Origin: Zetaproteobacteria bacterium | Lineage (GTDB): Bacteria; Pseudomonadota; Zetaproteobacteria; Mariprofundales; Mariprofundaceae | Length of the DNA stretch: 21,087 nt | Direction: 5' to 3' | Assembly (NCBI GenBank): GCA_021545595.1 | Contig: JAJRVG010000150.1 | Span: 1-21,087 of the forward strand | Position numbers and translations under genes: made by a program | Part shown: piece by piece, positions 1-7,512 of the stretch | Numbering within the stretch: the stretch's first letter is position 1 | Layout: every line of letters begins with the position of its first letter | The notes under the pieces: generated by a model | What the model saw: the letters and a program-made list of their open reading frames with translations, nothing else | Database searches by the model: none | What the model was told of the DNA's origin: nothing

Positions 1-369
1 ATGCTGACTCGCATTCGTAATGCGCAGACTGCCGGAATTGAAAAAATTGAAATGCCTGCAAGCAATATACTGCTTGCCATGGCTGAAATTTTGAAGGAAG
101 AGGGCTATATTGCTGCAGTTAAGGCATATAACCACAAAGGCCACCGCTTTCTGCGTCTGACTCTGCGTTATGAAGATGGTGAACCTGTGATCCGTGAGAT
201 CAGACGTGTTTCCAAGCCTGGGCGTCGCGTCTATAGCGGTGCGGAGGATATTCCCCGTGTTCGTCGTGGCTACGGCGTTGCTGTGGTGAGTACTTCTCAG
301 GGAATCATGACAGATAAAAAAGCACGCGCAGCCAAAATTGGTGGCGAAGTGCTCTGCACAGTATTTTGA
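1..369 (+). CDS. rpsH: 30S ribosomal protein S8, 5'-truncated by window edge
   Basis: S8 binds 16S rRNA in the central domain of the small subunit; in E. coli it is also the repressor of the spc operon by binding the operon mRNA. The 122 visible residues begin at the conserved MLTRIRNAQ segment and carry the C-terminal S8 signature VVSTSQGIMTD followed by GGEVLCTVF. Full S8 proteins have about 8 to 10 residues (ending in a D-P-x-A-D type segment) before this point, so the ATG at position 1 is very probably an internal methionine and the true start lies upstream of the window. The stop TGA (367-369) is next to the rplF Shine-Dalgarno site, as expected for spc operon order. Confidence 0.95.
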   Translation: MLTRIRNAQTAGIEKIEMPASNILLAMAEILKEEGYIAAVKAYNHKGHRFLRLTLRYEDGEPVIREIRRVSKPGRRVYSGAEDIPRVRRGYGVAVVSTSQGIMTDKKARAAKIGGEVLCTVF

Positions 370-380
370 GGTAACACGAT

Positions 381-914
381 ATGTCTCGAATTGGTAAACA
401 ACCCATTACCCTGCCATCCGGTGTGGAAGCAAAAATTGAGGCTTCCAGTGTTACGGTGAAAGGCCCGAAGGGTGAGATGGCATCACCTCTTTTTGATGGT
501 ATTTCTGCTTCACAGGAAGGCTCCGAGCTGCAGTTGGCCTGTGCTGACCTTGGAAGTAAGAAGATGAAGGCCAACTTTGGCCTGGCTCGCGCACTACTGG
601 CAAACAATGTTACCGGTGTGAGCGAAGGTTTTAAGAAAGTTCTTGAGCTGCGCGGGGTCGGTTATCGTGCTCAGGCTCAGGGTAAAAAGTTGAACCTGTC
701 ACTGGGCTTCTCACATCCGGTTGAATATACGATTCCGGAAGGTGTCCAGGCACAGGTAGAGAAGAGCAATATTATTATCAGCGGTTTTGATAAGCAGAAG
801 GTTGGGCAGGTTGCTGCCGAGATCCGTGCTTTCCGTCCGCCAGAGCCTTATAAGGGCAAGGGTGTTCGTTATGTTGATGAGCATGTTGCAATGAAGGAAG
901 GTAAGAAGGCCTGA
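381..914 (+). CDS. rplF: 50S ribosomal protein L6
   Basis: L6 is a large-subunit protein near the factor-binding site, binding 23S rRNA. The 177-residue length is normal for the family. The start MSRIGKQPI and the C-terminal signature PPEPYKGKGVRY are diagnostic, and the protein ends in a basic lysine-rich tail. The ATG at 381 is preceded by GAGG at 368-371 with 9 nt spacing. It lies 11 nt downstream of rpsH. The 3' end is unusual only in its surroundings: the last codons form the 5' arm of a hairpin, and the next gene, rplR, is 207 nt away instead of the usual few bases. Confidence 0.97.
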   Translation: MSRIGKQPITLPSGVEAKIEASSVTVKGPKGEMASPLFDGISASQEGSELQLACADLGSKKMKANFGLARALLANNVTGVSEGFKKVLELRGVGYRAQAQGKKLNLSLGFSHPVEYTIPEGVQAQVEKSNIIISGFDKQKVGQVAAEIRAFRPPEPYKGKGVRYVDEHVAMKEGKKA

Positions 915-941
915 TTCGTCAGAATCAGAGCTCTTCTTTTT
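911..941 (+). terminator. Terminator-like hairpin overlapping the rplF stop
   Basis: CTGATTC (911-917) pairs perfectly with GAATCAG (922-928) around a GTCA loop, and a pyrimidine/T-rich run (931-941, CTCTTCTTTTT) follows about 2 nt later. The 5' arm contains the rplF stop codon. The stem is short and A+T-rich, so it may act as a partial terminator or an RNA processing/stability element inside the operon rather than a full stop. Confidence 0.4.
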
Positions 942-950
942 GATACACCT

Positions 951-1091
951 CCAGAAAAGCGTGTCTGTACACTTTTCTGGAACGCAAAGCCAAAAGTGCG
1001 ATTTTGTCTTTGCTTACAAAATCAACACTTCGGGGTTGATTTTGGCAGCCCACCCATGGGCCGCACGGATACTCTAAATTTTTCAGAGCAT
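951..1091 (+). other. Stem-loop array in the rplF-rplR spacer
   Basis: No gene is seen in this part of the 207-nt spacer; it holds five further dyads in a row. (1) CCAGAAAAG 951-959 with CTTTTCTGG 972-980. (2) GCAAAG 984-989 plus CAAAA 991-995 with TTTTG 1002-1006 plus CTTTGC 1008-1013, one mismatch. (3) CAAAATCAAC 1017-1026 with GTTGATTTTG 1035-1044, ten perfect pairs topped by a C(TTCG)G tetraloop. (4) GCCCA 1048-1052 with TGGGC 1057-1061. (5) ATACTCT 1069-1075 with AGAGCAT 1085-1091, one mismatch. It could be an RNA regulatory region or a dispersed palindromic repeat inserted in the operon. Confidence 0.6.
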
Positions 1092-1121
1092 CCTTGAAAG
1101 TTTAAGCAGGAGATTTATACA

Positions 1122-1475
1122 ATGTCTGCAAAGCGTTATGAAAACAGTGCCGCAATTCGACGTTCACGTCGTGTTCGTGCGCGCGTGAAATCAACCGGGC
1201 GTCTGCGCCTGAGTGTGTTCCGTTCGGCTCGTCATATCTATGCACAGATTATTGATGATGCGGAGGGTAAAACTCTGGCAACAGCATCCAGCCTTGATAA
1301 AGAGATTAAGGGTGGCGGCAATCGTGAAGCAGCGGGAGATGTAGGGAAGCTGCTTGGTGATCGTGCTCTGAAGGCAGGCATCAGTGTAGTCTCTTTTGAT
1401 CGTGGCTCTTTCTCATACCATGGTCGCGTACTGGCACTGGCAGAAGGCGCACGCGCTGCCGGACTGAAGTTCTAG
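1122..1475 (+). CDS. rplR: 50S ribosomal protein L18
   Basis: L18 binds 5S rRNA and anchors it, with L5, in the central protuberance of the large subunit. The 117-residue length is normal. The basic N-terminus (RRSRRVRARVK), the RLSVFRSARHIYAQIID strand region and the C-terminal FDRGSFSYHGRVLALAEGAR segment are typical. ATG 1122 has AGGAG at 1108-1112, 9 nt upstream. The gene follows the stem-loop-rich spacer after rplF, so its mRNA leader may be structured or processed. The stop at 1473-1475 directly adjoins the rpsE Shine-Dalgarno site. Confidence 0.96.
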   Translation: MSAKRYENSAAIRRSRRVRARVKSTGRLRLSVFRSARHIYAQIIDDAEGKTLATASSLDKEIKGGGNREAAGDVGKLLGDRALKAGISVVSFDRGSFSYHGRVLALAEGARAAGLKF

Positions 1476-1486
1476 GGGTATATTTG

Positions 1487-1966
1487 ATGATCAATGCTGA
1501 AGAATTGGAACTGACTGAAAAGCTGGTTGGCATCAACCGAATCTCCACAGCCACTGCCGGTGGCCGTCGTATGAGCTTCACTGCTCTGATGGTTGTTGGT
1601 GATGGCAATGGACATGTCGGGTTTGGCCACGCCAAAGCGAAAGAAGTTCCCGAGGCAATCCGTAAGGCGAATGAAATTGCCCGCAAGTCAATGATCTTTG
1701 TTCCACGTGACGATGGCACGATCCATTATCAGGTGACTGGTCGTCAGGATGCTTCACGTGTGTTGATGAAGCCTGCCAGTGAAGGTACCGGTGTGATTGC
1801 CTGTGCTGCTGTTCGTGCAGTACTTGAGGCAGCAGGTGTGCAGGATGTTTTGACCAAGAGTCAGGGTTCCCGTAATCCTATTAATGTGGTTCGGGCAACA
1901 TTTAATGGCCTGAAAGAGTTGGAGAGTCCAGAGCAGATCACCGCACGTCGCGGTAGGTCCGCCTGA
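1487..1966 (+). CDS. rpsE: 30S ribosomal protein S5
   Basis: S5 is a small-subunit protein involved in decoding accuracy and mRNA unwinding at the entry channel. The protein shows the N-terminal double-stranded RNA-binding-like domain with KLVGINRISTATAGGRRMSF and VGDGNGHVGFGHAKAKEVPEA, and the C-terminal domain with GTGVIACAAVRAVLEAAGVQ and KSQGSRNPINVVRATF. I start it at ATG 1487 because AGGGGT at 1474-1479 is spaced 7 nt from it; an in-frame TTG at 1484 would be closer and adds one residue only. At 159 residues it is of normal length. It lies 11 nt after rplR. Confidence 0.96.
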   Translation: MINAEELELTEKLVGINRISTATAGGRRMSFTALMVVGDGNGHVGFGHAKAKEVPEAIRKANEIARKSMIFVPRDDGTIHYQVTGRQDASRVLMKPASEGTGVIACAAVRAVLEAAGVQDVLTKSQGSRNPINVVRATFNGLKELESPEQITARRGRSA

Positions 1967-2006
1967 TTTTTCGTAAGTATTAGTAGTTAAGCAGGAGTAT
2001 ATGAAC

Positions 2007-2198
2007 ATGGCCAAAAAGAGTGTTATCCGTGTTCGCCAGATCAAAAGTGGCATTGGCTACTCTAAAGATCAGAAGGCGACTCTGACAGGTCTTGGTTTCC
2101 GTCGTTTGAACCAGACAGTTGAACTGGAAGATACGCCATCCGTTCGCGGCATGGTAAATAAGGTGCGCCACCTCGTACGCATTGAAGATGCGGCATAG
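2007..2198 (+). CDS. rpmD: 50S ribosomal protein L30
   Basis: L30 is a small large-subunit protein present in only part of bacteria. The sequence has the family pattern of a first strand (VIRVRQIKSGIGY), then LTGLGFRRLNQTVELEDTPSVRGMVNKVRHLV. Two ATGs are in frame, at 2001 and 2007. AGGAG at 1993-1997 sits only 3 nt before the first but 9 nt before the second, and L30 normally starts M-A-K, so ATG 2007 (63 residues) is chosen. Position between rpsE and rplO is the usual one. Confidence 0.95.
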   Translation: MAKKSVIRVRQIKSGIGYSKDQKATLTGLGFRRLNQTVELEDTPSVRGMVNKVRHLVRIEDAA

Positions 2199-2218
2199 GC
2201 CGGGGTAGGAGATAAGTC

Positions 2219-2668
2219 ATGAAACTAAATGATATTCAGTCTACAAGTGGCTCCCGCAGAGATCGCAAGCGTCTGGGATGTGGTATTGCTACAGGCCATG
2301 GCAAAACAGGTGGCCGTGGCCATAAAGGCCAGAAATCCCGTACCGGTGGCAAACTGATGCGTGGTTTTGAGGGCGGCCAGATGCCATTGATTCGTCGCGT
2401 ACCTAAACGTGGTTTCACACCTGTTTCAAGAAATGAATTTCAGATTATCAACGTTGGTCAGCTTGAGAAGCTCAAGGCAGGCAGCAAGGTTGATGCAGCA
2501 AAGCTGTTTGAAGCGGGTCTTATTCGTAATGCAGTGGATCCTATTAAGCTGTTGGCCAAAGGCGAGCTTTCCAAGAAGCTCAATTTAACTGTAACTGCAG
2601 CATCTGCATCTGCTAAAGCCAAGTTTGAAGCTGCCGGTGGCAGCCTGACTCTGGTCGAGGCCAAATAA
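2219..2668 (+). CDS. rplO: 50S ribosomal protein L15
   Basis: L15 is a late-assembly large-subunit protein. The 149-residue product shows the glycine- and arginine-rich N-terminal extension that threads into rRNA (GCGIATGHGKTGGRGHKGQ, then GFEGGQMPLIRRVPKRGF), followed by the globular C-terminal domain ending SLTLVEAK. ATG 2219 has AGGAG at 2207-2211 with 7 nt spacing. The secY start follows its stop after one base, and the secY Shine-Dalgarno site lies within the rplO coding end. Confidence 0.96.
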   Translation: MKLNDIQSTSGSRRDRKRLGCGIATGHGKTGGRGHKGQKSRTGGKLMRGFEGGQMPLIRRVPKRGFTPVSRNEFQIINVGQLEKLKAGSKVDAAKLFEAGLIRNAVDPIKLLAKGELSKKLNLTVTAASASAKAKFEAAGGSLTLVEAK

Positions 2669-2669
2669 G

Positions 2670-4001
2670 ATGGCGCAGGCAGGTCAGCTGGGGGGATTGG
2701 CAAATATTGGTAAGATTCCTGAGCTAAAGAGCCGGATTCTTTTCACTTTGGCAATGCTGATCGTCTACCGTATGGGGGCACATATCCCTGTACCAGGTAT
2801 TGACGCGTCTATGCTGGCTCAGTTTTTCAGTCAGGCTCAGGGCAGTCTTCTGGGCATGTTTGATATGTTCTCAGGTGGAGCGCTTTCACGCCTGACAATT
2901 TTTGCTCTTGGTATCATGCCTTATATCTCGGCTGCTATTATTTTACAGTTGATGACGGTCGTCTCTCCAAAACTGGAGCAGTTGAAAAAAGAGGGTGAAG
3001 CAGGTCGTCGCAAGATTACCCAGTACACCCGTTATGGAACCGTTTTCCTTGCATGCTTTCAGGCAATTGGTATGTCCATTGGTCTGGAGTCATTCTCTGT
3101 AGCCGGCCAGTCTGTTGTTCTTGATCCCGGATTGCAGTTCCGTGCCATTACCGCAATCACACTTGTTACCGGAACTATTTTTCTGATGTGGGTGGGTGAG
3201 CAGGTCACCGAGCGCGGCATTGGTAACGGTATCTCCATGATTATCTTTGCAGGTATTGTTGCGGGCCTGCCATCAGCCATTGGTGGTACACTGGAGCTTG
3301 CACGTACCGGCGAGTATAGTGCATTTACTGTGCTTGGCCTTTTCGCCATGGCGATTGCGGTTACCGGCGTGGTCGTATGGTTTGAGCGTGCTCAGCGCCG
3401 TATTCCTATCCAGTATGCAAAACGTCAGGTGGGTAATCGACTCTATGGTGGTCAGTCATCCTTCCTGCCATTGAAGGTGAATACAGCGGGTGTAATTCCC
3501 CCCATTTTTGCATCCAGCCTGATTCTTCTGCCGGCTACATTTGCACAGTTCACCAAGGGTTCCGAGGGTTTTAGCTGGCTGGGAGACCTCTCTGCAATTC
3601 TCTCACCGGGAGCATGGCTCTACATGACGATATTTACTGCCCTGATTGTATTTTTCTGCTTCTTCTATACCGCGATTGTTTTTAACCCTAAAGATACTTC
3701 GGATAACCTGAAGAAGAATGGTGGTTTTATTCCGGGCATTCGCCCCGGCCAGAAGACAGCTGATTACATCGACGCTGTTCTGACCCGGATTACTGTTGTT
3801 GGTGCAGCCTATGTGACACTCGTCTGCCTGCTGCCCCAGTATCTGATCAGTGAGCTCTCTGTTCCATTCTATTTCGGTGGAACCAGCTTGTTGATTGTGG
3901 TGGTCGTAACCATGGATACCATGAGCCAGATTCAATCTCATCTGATGAGCCATCAGTATGAGGGTTTGATGAAGCAGGCACGCCTGAAAACCAGCCGTTA
4001 A
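2670..4001 (+). CDS. secY: Protein translocase subunit SecY
   Basis: SecY is the channel subunit of the SecYEG translocon in the inner membrane. The 443-residue length fits. Visible marks are the N-terminal IPELKSRILFTLAMLIVYR first membrane segment, the IPVPGID and SGGALSRLTIFALGIMPYI motifs, ten predictable membrane segments, the cytosolic loop RRIPIQYAKRQVG and the C-terminal MSHQYEGLMKQA. Its ATG lies one base after the rplO stop with GAGG (2657-2660) inside rplO, so translation is probably coupled. SecY ends directly against adk with no base between. Confidence 0.97.
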   Translation: MAQAGQLGGLANIGKIPELKSRILFTLAMLIVYRMGAHIPVPGIDASMLAQFFSQAQGSLLGMFDMFSGGALSRLTIFALGIMPYISAAIILQLMTVVSPKLEQLKKEGEAGRRKITQYTRYGTVFLACFQAIGMSIGLESFSVAGQSVVLDPGLQFRAITAITLVTGTIFLMWVGEQVTERGIGNGISMIIFAGIVAGLPSAIGGTLELARTGEYSAFTVLGLFAMAIAVTGVVVWFERAQRRIPIQYAKRQVGNRLYGGQSSFLPLKVNTAGVIPPIFASSLILLPATFAQFTKGSEGFSWLGDLSAILSPGAWLYMTIFTALIVFFCFFYTAIVFNPKDTSDNLKKNGGFIPGIRPGQKTADYIDAVLTRITVVGAAYVTLVCLLPQYLISELSVPFYFGGTSLLIVVVVTMDTMSQIQSHLMSHQYEGLMKQARLKTSR

Positions 4002-4646
4002 ATGAACATCGTTCTGTTTGGGCCGCCGGGTGTTGGCAAGGGCACTCAGAGTGACATGCTCGCTAAAGAACTGGGGATGGCCCACTTTGCCATGGGTGAT
4101 ATTTTAAGAGTGGCCGTTAGTGATGGGTCAGACCTGGGCCTGAAGGCAAAAGCCTACATGGATGCAGGCAAGCTGGTTCCTGATGATGTTGTGATTGGTA
4201 TGATTGAAGAGCGAATCAGAGACTCTTCTGCAAAGGGAGGCTTTCTCCTGGACGGTTTCCCTCGCAACCTGTCTCAGGCAGAGGCTCTGGCTGCAATGCT
4301 TGAAAAGTATGGTAAGCAGATCGATCGGGTTATCTTTATGGATGCACCGAAAGATGCGTTGCTGGAGCGGCTTAGTGGCCGATTGATCTGCAGGGCTTGC
4401 GGTTTTGGATTTCATCGGCATTATTCGCCCCCCCGTGAAGAAGGGCGTTGTGATCAATGTGGTGGAGAACTTTACCAGAGAGATGATGACAGGGAAGAGG
4501 TTATTGGCCAACGCCTTGAAGTTTATGGTGAGCAGACAAAGCCACTTCTGGATTACTACAAGGCTTTGCCATCGTTCAGGAAGCTGGATGCATCCGGGGA
4601 GATGAAGGCAGTTTATGCTGCGGTGATTGAGGCGGTGAGAAACTAG
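4002..4646 (+). CDS. adk: Adenylate kinase, zinc-LID form
   Basis: Catalyses ATP + AMP = 2 ADP in the cytoplasm. The 214 residues contain the P-loop GPPGVGKGTQ (7-16), the AMP-binding region with FAMGDILR (29-36) and LLDGFPR (82-88), and a LID domain with four cysteines at 130, 133, 150 and 153, the zinc-binding version of the lid rather than the hydrogen-bonded E. coli version. The ATG abuts the secY stop and I see no convincing Shine-Dalgarno site ahead of it, so it may depend on translational coupling to secY. Its place between secY and infA is common outside the Enterobacteria. Confidence 0.97.
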   Translation: MNIVLFGPPGVGKGTQSDMLAKELGMAHFAMGDILRVAVSDGSDLGLKAKAYMDAGKLVPDDVVIGMIEERIRDSSAKGGFLLDGFPRNLSQAEALAAMLEKYGKQIDRVIFMDAPKDALLERLSGRLICRACGFGFHRHYSPPREEGRCDQCGGELYQRDDDREEVIGQRLEVYGEQTKPLLDYYKALPSFRKLDASGEMKAVYAAVIEAVRN

Positions 4647-4649
4647 AGC

Positions 4650-4868
4650 ATGGCTAAAGAAGATATTATTGAGATGTCAGGGGAAGTGGTTGAAAAGCTT
4701 CCGAATGCAATGTTCAAGGTTAAACTTGAAAATGACCATGAAGTGTTGTGTACGATTTCAGGCAAGATGCGTAAGTACTACATTCGTATTTTGCCAGGTG
4801 ACAAGGTCACAGTGGAGATATCTCCTTATGACCTTTCACGCGGTCGAATCAGTTACCGCGAGAAGTGA
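4650..4868 (+). CDS. infA: Translation initiation factor IF-1
   Basis: IF-1 binds the A site of the 30S subunit during initiation. The 72-residue product is an OB-fold protein with the family's hallmark sequence: MAKEDIIEMSGEV, then LPNAMFKVKLEN, ISGKMRKYYIRILPGDKV and the C-terminal SPYDLSRGRISYR. The ATG is 3 nt after the adk stop. No strong Shine-Dalgarno site is close (GAGG at 4629-4632 is 17 nt away), so coupling to adk is likely. Confidence 0.97.
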   Translation: MAKEDIIEMSGEVVEKLPNAMFKVKLENDHEVLCTISGKMRKYYIRILPGDKVTVEISPYDLSRGRISYREK

Positions 4869-4918
4869 ACAGGAGAGGCTCAGGCCTTGTTGGATAAACT
4901 GGCAGGCTTGAAAAGCTT

Positions 4919-4940
4919 GTCGTTAAAGAAACGACGGAGG
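4919..4940 (+). promoter_or_regulatory. Hairpin directly before the rpmJ Shine-Dalgarno site
   Basis: GTCGTT (4919-4924) pairs with AACGAC (4930-4935) around AAAGA, and the rpmJ Shine-Dalgarno GGAGG (4936-4940) starts on the next base. A short TTG-initiated frame of 18 codons (4887-4943, ending TAG) runs through the hairpin and ends 4 nt before the rpmJ start codon. This could tune rpmJ translation, but the stem is small and may be chance. Confidence 0.3.
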
Positions 4941-4947
4941 TAGATCT

Positions 4948-5061
4948 GTGAAGGTCCGTGCGTCAGTTAAGAAAATGTGTAATAAGTGTCGGGTTATCCG
5001 GCGTAAGGGCGTGGTTCGCATTATTTGTGAAAATGCACGTCATAAGCAGCGTCAGGGCTAA
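4948..5061 (+). CDS. rpmJ: 50S ribosomal protein L36 (zinc-ribbon form), GTG start
   Basis: L36 is the smallest large-subunit protein. Translation from GTG 4948 gives 37 residues starting MKVRASVKKMCNKC and ending in the basic ARHKQRQG tail. Cys11, Cys14, Cys27 and His32 form the usual zinc site of the C+ form. GGAGG at 4936-4940 is 7 nt upstream and fixes the GTG start; the stop is TAA 5059-5061. It sits between infA and rpsM as expected. Confidence 0.95.
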   Translation: MKVRASVKKMCNKCRVIRRKGVVRIICENARHKQRQG

Positions 5062-5089
5062 CCTGGCCTACTTCGATAAGGAGGCGTAA

Positions 5090-5458
5090 GTGGCACGTAT
5101 TTCCGGTGTTAACATTCCGACGCAGAAGCGCGTCGAAGTTGCATTAACCTATATTTTTGGTATCGGGTTGAGCAGCTCACGCAAGATTCTGGAGCAGGCC
5201 AAGGTCAGCCCGGAAGTGCGCGTGAAGGATCTCAGTGATGCTGAGGTCAGCAATATTCGTGGCATCATAGATGCAGATTATACCGTAGAAGGTGATATGC
5301 GCCGTGAAGTAACCATGAACATCAAGCGTCTCACCGACCTTGGTTGTTATCGTGGCCTTCGTCATCGGAAAGGGCTGCCGGTCCGTGGCCAGCGCAGTAA
5401 GACAAATGCTCGTACCCGCAAAGGTCCCCGTCGTACCGTTGCCGGTAAGAAGAAATAG
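5090..5458 (+). CDS. rpsM: 30S ribosomal protein S13, GTG start
   Basis: S13 lies in the head of the small subunit and contacts the large subunit and P-site tRNA. The 122-residue product starts MARISGVNIP, has the helix-two-turn-helix region with ALTYIFGIG, and ends with the basic LPVRGQRSKTNARTRKG segment that reaches toward tRNA. The start is GTG 5090, supported by a full AAGGAGG at 5078-5084 with 5 nt spacing. It begins the alpha-operon block rpsM-rpsK-rpsD-rpoA-rplQ. Confidence 0.97.
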   Translation: MARISGVNIPTQKRVEVALTYIFGIGLSSSRKILEQAKVSPEVRVKDLSDAEVSNIRGIIDADYTVEGDMRREVTMNIKRLTDLGCYRGLRHRKGLPVRGQRSKTNARTRKGPRRTVAGKKK

Positions 5459-5474
5459 GGTTTGAGGAAGTAGA

Positions 5475-5861
5475 ATGGCTGCACCTAAAACAAACAAGAA
5501 GCGCACACGTAAGAACATTGCTAACGCAGTGGCTCATGTAAAAGCCTCTTTTAACAACACAATTATCACTTTTACCGATGAAGCCGGTAACGCTATCAGC
5601 TGGGCAACCAGTGGTGGTTCCGGATTCCGTGGTTCCCGTAAGAGTACACCATTTGCTGCACAGGTTGCTGCTGAAGATGCTGCACGCAAGGCAATGGATC
5701 ATGGAGTCAAGAATGTCTCCGTACTGGTTAAGGGGCCTGGTGGAGGTCGTGAATCCGCTCTGCGTGCGATTGCCGCAGTTGGCCTTAATGTTACATCTAT
5801 CCGTGATGTAACCCCAATCCCACATAATGGTTGTCGCCCTCCAAAGCGGCGCCGCGTTTAG
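5475..5861 (+). CDS. rpsK: 30S ribosomal protein S11
   Basis: S11 is a platform protein of the small subunit near the E site. The 128 residues show VAHVKASFNNTIITFTD, GFRGSRKSTPFAAQ, VLVKGPGGGRESALRA and the C-terminal IRDVTPIPHNGCRPPKRRRV, all characteristic. ATG 5475 is preceded by GAGG at 5464-5467 with 7 nt spacing. It lies 16 nt after rpsM and 12 nt before rpsD. Confidence 0.97.
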   Translation: MAAPKTNKKRTRKNIANAVAHVKASFNNTIITFTDEAGNAISWATSGGSGFRGSRKSTPFAAQVAAEDAARKAMDHGVKNVSVLVKGPGGGRESALRAIAAVGLNVTSIRDVTPIPHNGCRPPKRRRV

Positions 5862-5873
5862 GAGTTTTAGACA

Positions 5874-6503
5874 ATGGCTCGTTATCTCGAGGCTAAATGC
5901 CGTCTTTGTCGGCGTGAAGGCGAAAAACTCTATCTGAAAGGTGGGAAGTGCTATTCGGACAAATGCCCGATCGAGCGTCGCCCCTATGCACCGGGCATGC
6001 ACGGCAAGAGTCGTCGCCAGAAGGTGTCCGACTATGGAACCCAGCTTCGTGAGAAGCAGAAGGTTAAGCGTACCTACGGTTTGCTGGAGAAGCAGTTTCT
6101 TAGTTATTACAAGGAAGCTGATCGCCGACAGGGGGTAACGGGTTTGAACCTGCTGCACCTGCTGGAATCACGTCTGGACAATATTGTGTTTCGTATGGGC
6201 CTGGCATCTTCCCGCACCGAGGCGCGTCAGCTTGTTCGTCACAACCACGTCAAGGTGAATGATCGCTGGCTGAATATTCCTTCATATCAGGTGCCCGTAG
6301 GTGCACGTATCTCCATCAATGAGAAAGCCGCTGAGCATCTGCGTGTTAACGCCTCTCTTGAGGCAGCTTCACAACGTGGCACTGCTGAGTGGCTGGATGT
6401 TGATCTCACCACCAGACAGGCCACATTTCGTGAGCTTCCTGCACGTGATCAGCTGGATCCGGGTATCCGTGAACAGCTGATTGTAGAACTTTACTCCAAG
6501 TAA
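5874..6503 (+). CDS. rpsD: 30S ribosomal protein S4, zinc-binding form
   Basis: S4 nucleates assembly of the 30S body and in E. coli represses the alpha operon. The 209-residue product has an N-terminal zinc finger with Cys9, Cys12, Cys26 and Cys31, then RRPYAPGMHG, and an S4 RNA-binding domain visible as LESRLDNIVFRMGLASSRTE and QLVRHNHVKVN. ATG 5874 has AGGAG at 5860-5864, overlapping the rpsK stop, with 9 nt spacing. The position directly before rpoA matches the classical alpha operon. Confidence 0.97.
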   Translation: MARYLEAKCRLCRREGEKLYLKGGKCYSDKCPIERRPYAPGMHGKSRRQKVSDYGTQLREKQKVKRTYGLLEKQFLSYYKEADRRQGVTGLNLLHLLESRLDNIVFRMGLASSRTEARQLVRHNHVKVNDRWLNIPSYQVPVGARISINEKAAEHLRVNASLEAASQRGTAEWLDVDLTTRQATFRELPARDQLDPGIREQLIVELYSK

Positions 6504-6520
6504 TCACTGAGGTCATAAAT

Positions 6521-7489
6521 ATGGATCTGATCAAACCACGTTCGATTACGGTTGAGGAAATTATTCCCGGCCGCACAGCGAAGATTGTTTTTGAACCACT
6601 TGAACGTGGTTACGGCACAACCATTGGTAACAGCCTTCGTCGCATGTTGCTCTCTTCTCTTCCAGGGGGAGCGGTGACATCGGTGAAATTTGATGGTGTT
6701 ATGCACGAATATGATACCATTAAAGGTGTTCGTGAAGATGTCATGGACATTATTCTGACCATGAAAGAGCTGGATATTGATATGCTTAACGCTGAGTCTG
6801 TATCAATCACTCTGGATGCCAAAGGCCCTGCAGTTGTTACGGCCGGTGATATACAGTGCCCGACTGGCGTAACTATCATGAACCCGGAAATGGTTCTCGC
6901 ACATCTGAATGAAGATGCTGCGTTGAAGCTTGAAGCGATCGTTGAAAAAGGTCGTGGATATGATCCGGCACATGAACGTGAGAATGATGACCGTGCGGTT
7001 GGATTTCTACTGGTAGATGCCTCCTACTCACCTATTCGCCGTGTTGCGACCCGTGTTGAGAATGCACGTGTAAGCCAGAAAACCAACTATGACAAACTGA
7101 TCATGGAGATTGAGACCAACGGTTCACTTACTCCGGAAGAGGCGATTGGTGCAGCTGCCAATATTATCCAGGATCAGCTTGTAGTCTTCGCTGATTTCAC
7201 TGCGCTTGAGGATGATACGGCAATGGACAGTGAAGATGATGGCATTGAAGAGGTGCTTGCCCAGCCAATTGACCACCTCGATCTTTCAGTACGTTCTATG
7301 AACTGTCTGAAGAGTGATGATATCTTCCGTGTGGGTGATCTGGTGCAGCGTAGTGAACAGGAGATGCTGCGTACCCCGAACTTTGGCCGTAAATCACTGA
7401 CCGAAATTAAAGAGGTGCTTGAGAATATGGGGCTGGGTCTGGGGATGAAGCTGGAAAGCTGGCCACCTGAAGAGTCCAAAGAAGTTTAA
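6521..7489 (+). CDS. rpoA: DNA-directed RNA polymerase subunit alpha
   Basis: Alpha dimerises to start RNA polymerase assembly and its C-terminal domain contacts UP elements and activators. At 322 residues it has the dimerisation N-terminal domain (LERGYGTTIGNSLRRMLLSSLPG, GPAVVTAGDI) and a C-terminal domain from about residue 250, with VRSMNCLKSDDIFRVGDLVQ and TPNFGRKSLTEIKEVL. Arg258 occupies the place of E. coli Arg265, the key DNA-contacting residue, by motif alignment. The linker is acidic (residues about 228-247). GAGGT (6509-6513) is 7 nt before the ATG. Confidence 0.97.
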   Translation: MDLIKPRSITVEEIIPGRTAKIVFEPLERGYGTTIGNSLRRMLLSSLPGGAVTSVKFDGVMHEYDTIKGVREDVMDIILTMKELDIDMLNAESVSITLDAKGPAVVTAGDIQCPTGVTIMNPEMVLAHLNEDAALKLEAIVEKGRGYDPAHERENDDRAVGFLLVDASYSPIRRVATRVENARVSQKTNYDKLIMEIETNGSLTPEEAIGAAANIIQDQLVVFADFTALEDDTAMDSEDDGIEEVLAQPIDHLDLSVRSMNCLKSDDIFRVGDLVQRSEQEMLRTPNFGRKSLTEIKEVLENMGLGLGMKLESWPPEESKEV

Positions 7490-7512
7490 GGAATAGAGAG
7501 AGGTATCACACG

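Noticed and set aside
3603..4085. 160-codon open frame on the minus strand across secY and adk
   Set aside because: It is antisense to two well-supported genes, with no ribosome site or family pattern.
5331..6158. 275-codon open frame on the minus strand
   Set aside because: It lies opposite rpsM, rpsK and rpsD, which are certain genes; the predicted protein has no recognisable domain and is a shadow of their codon use.
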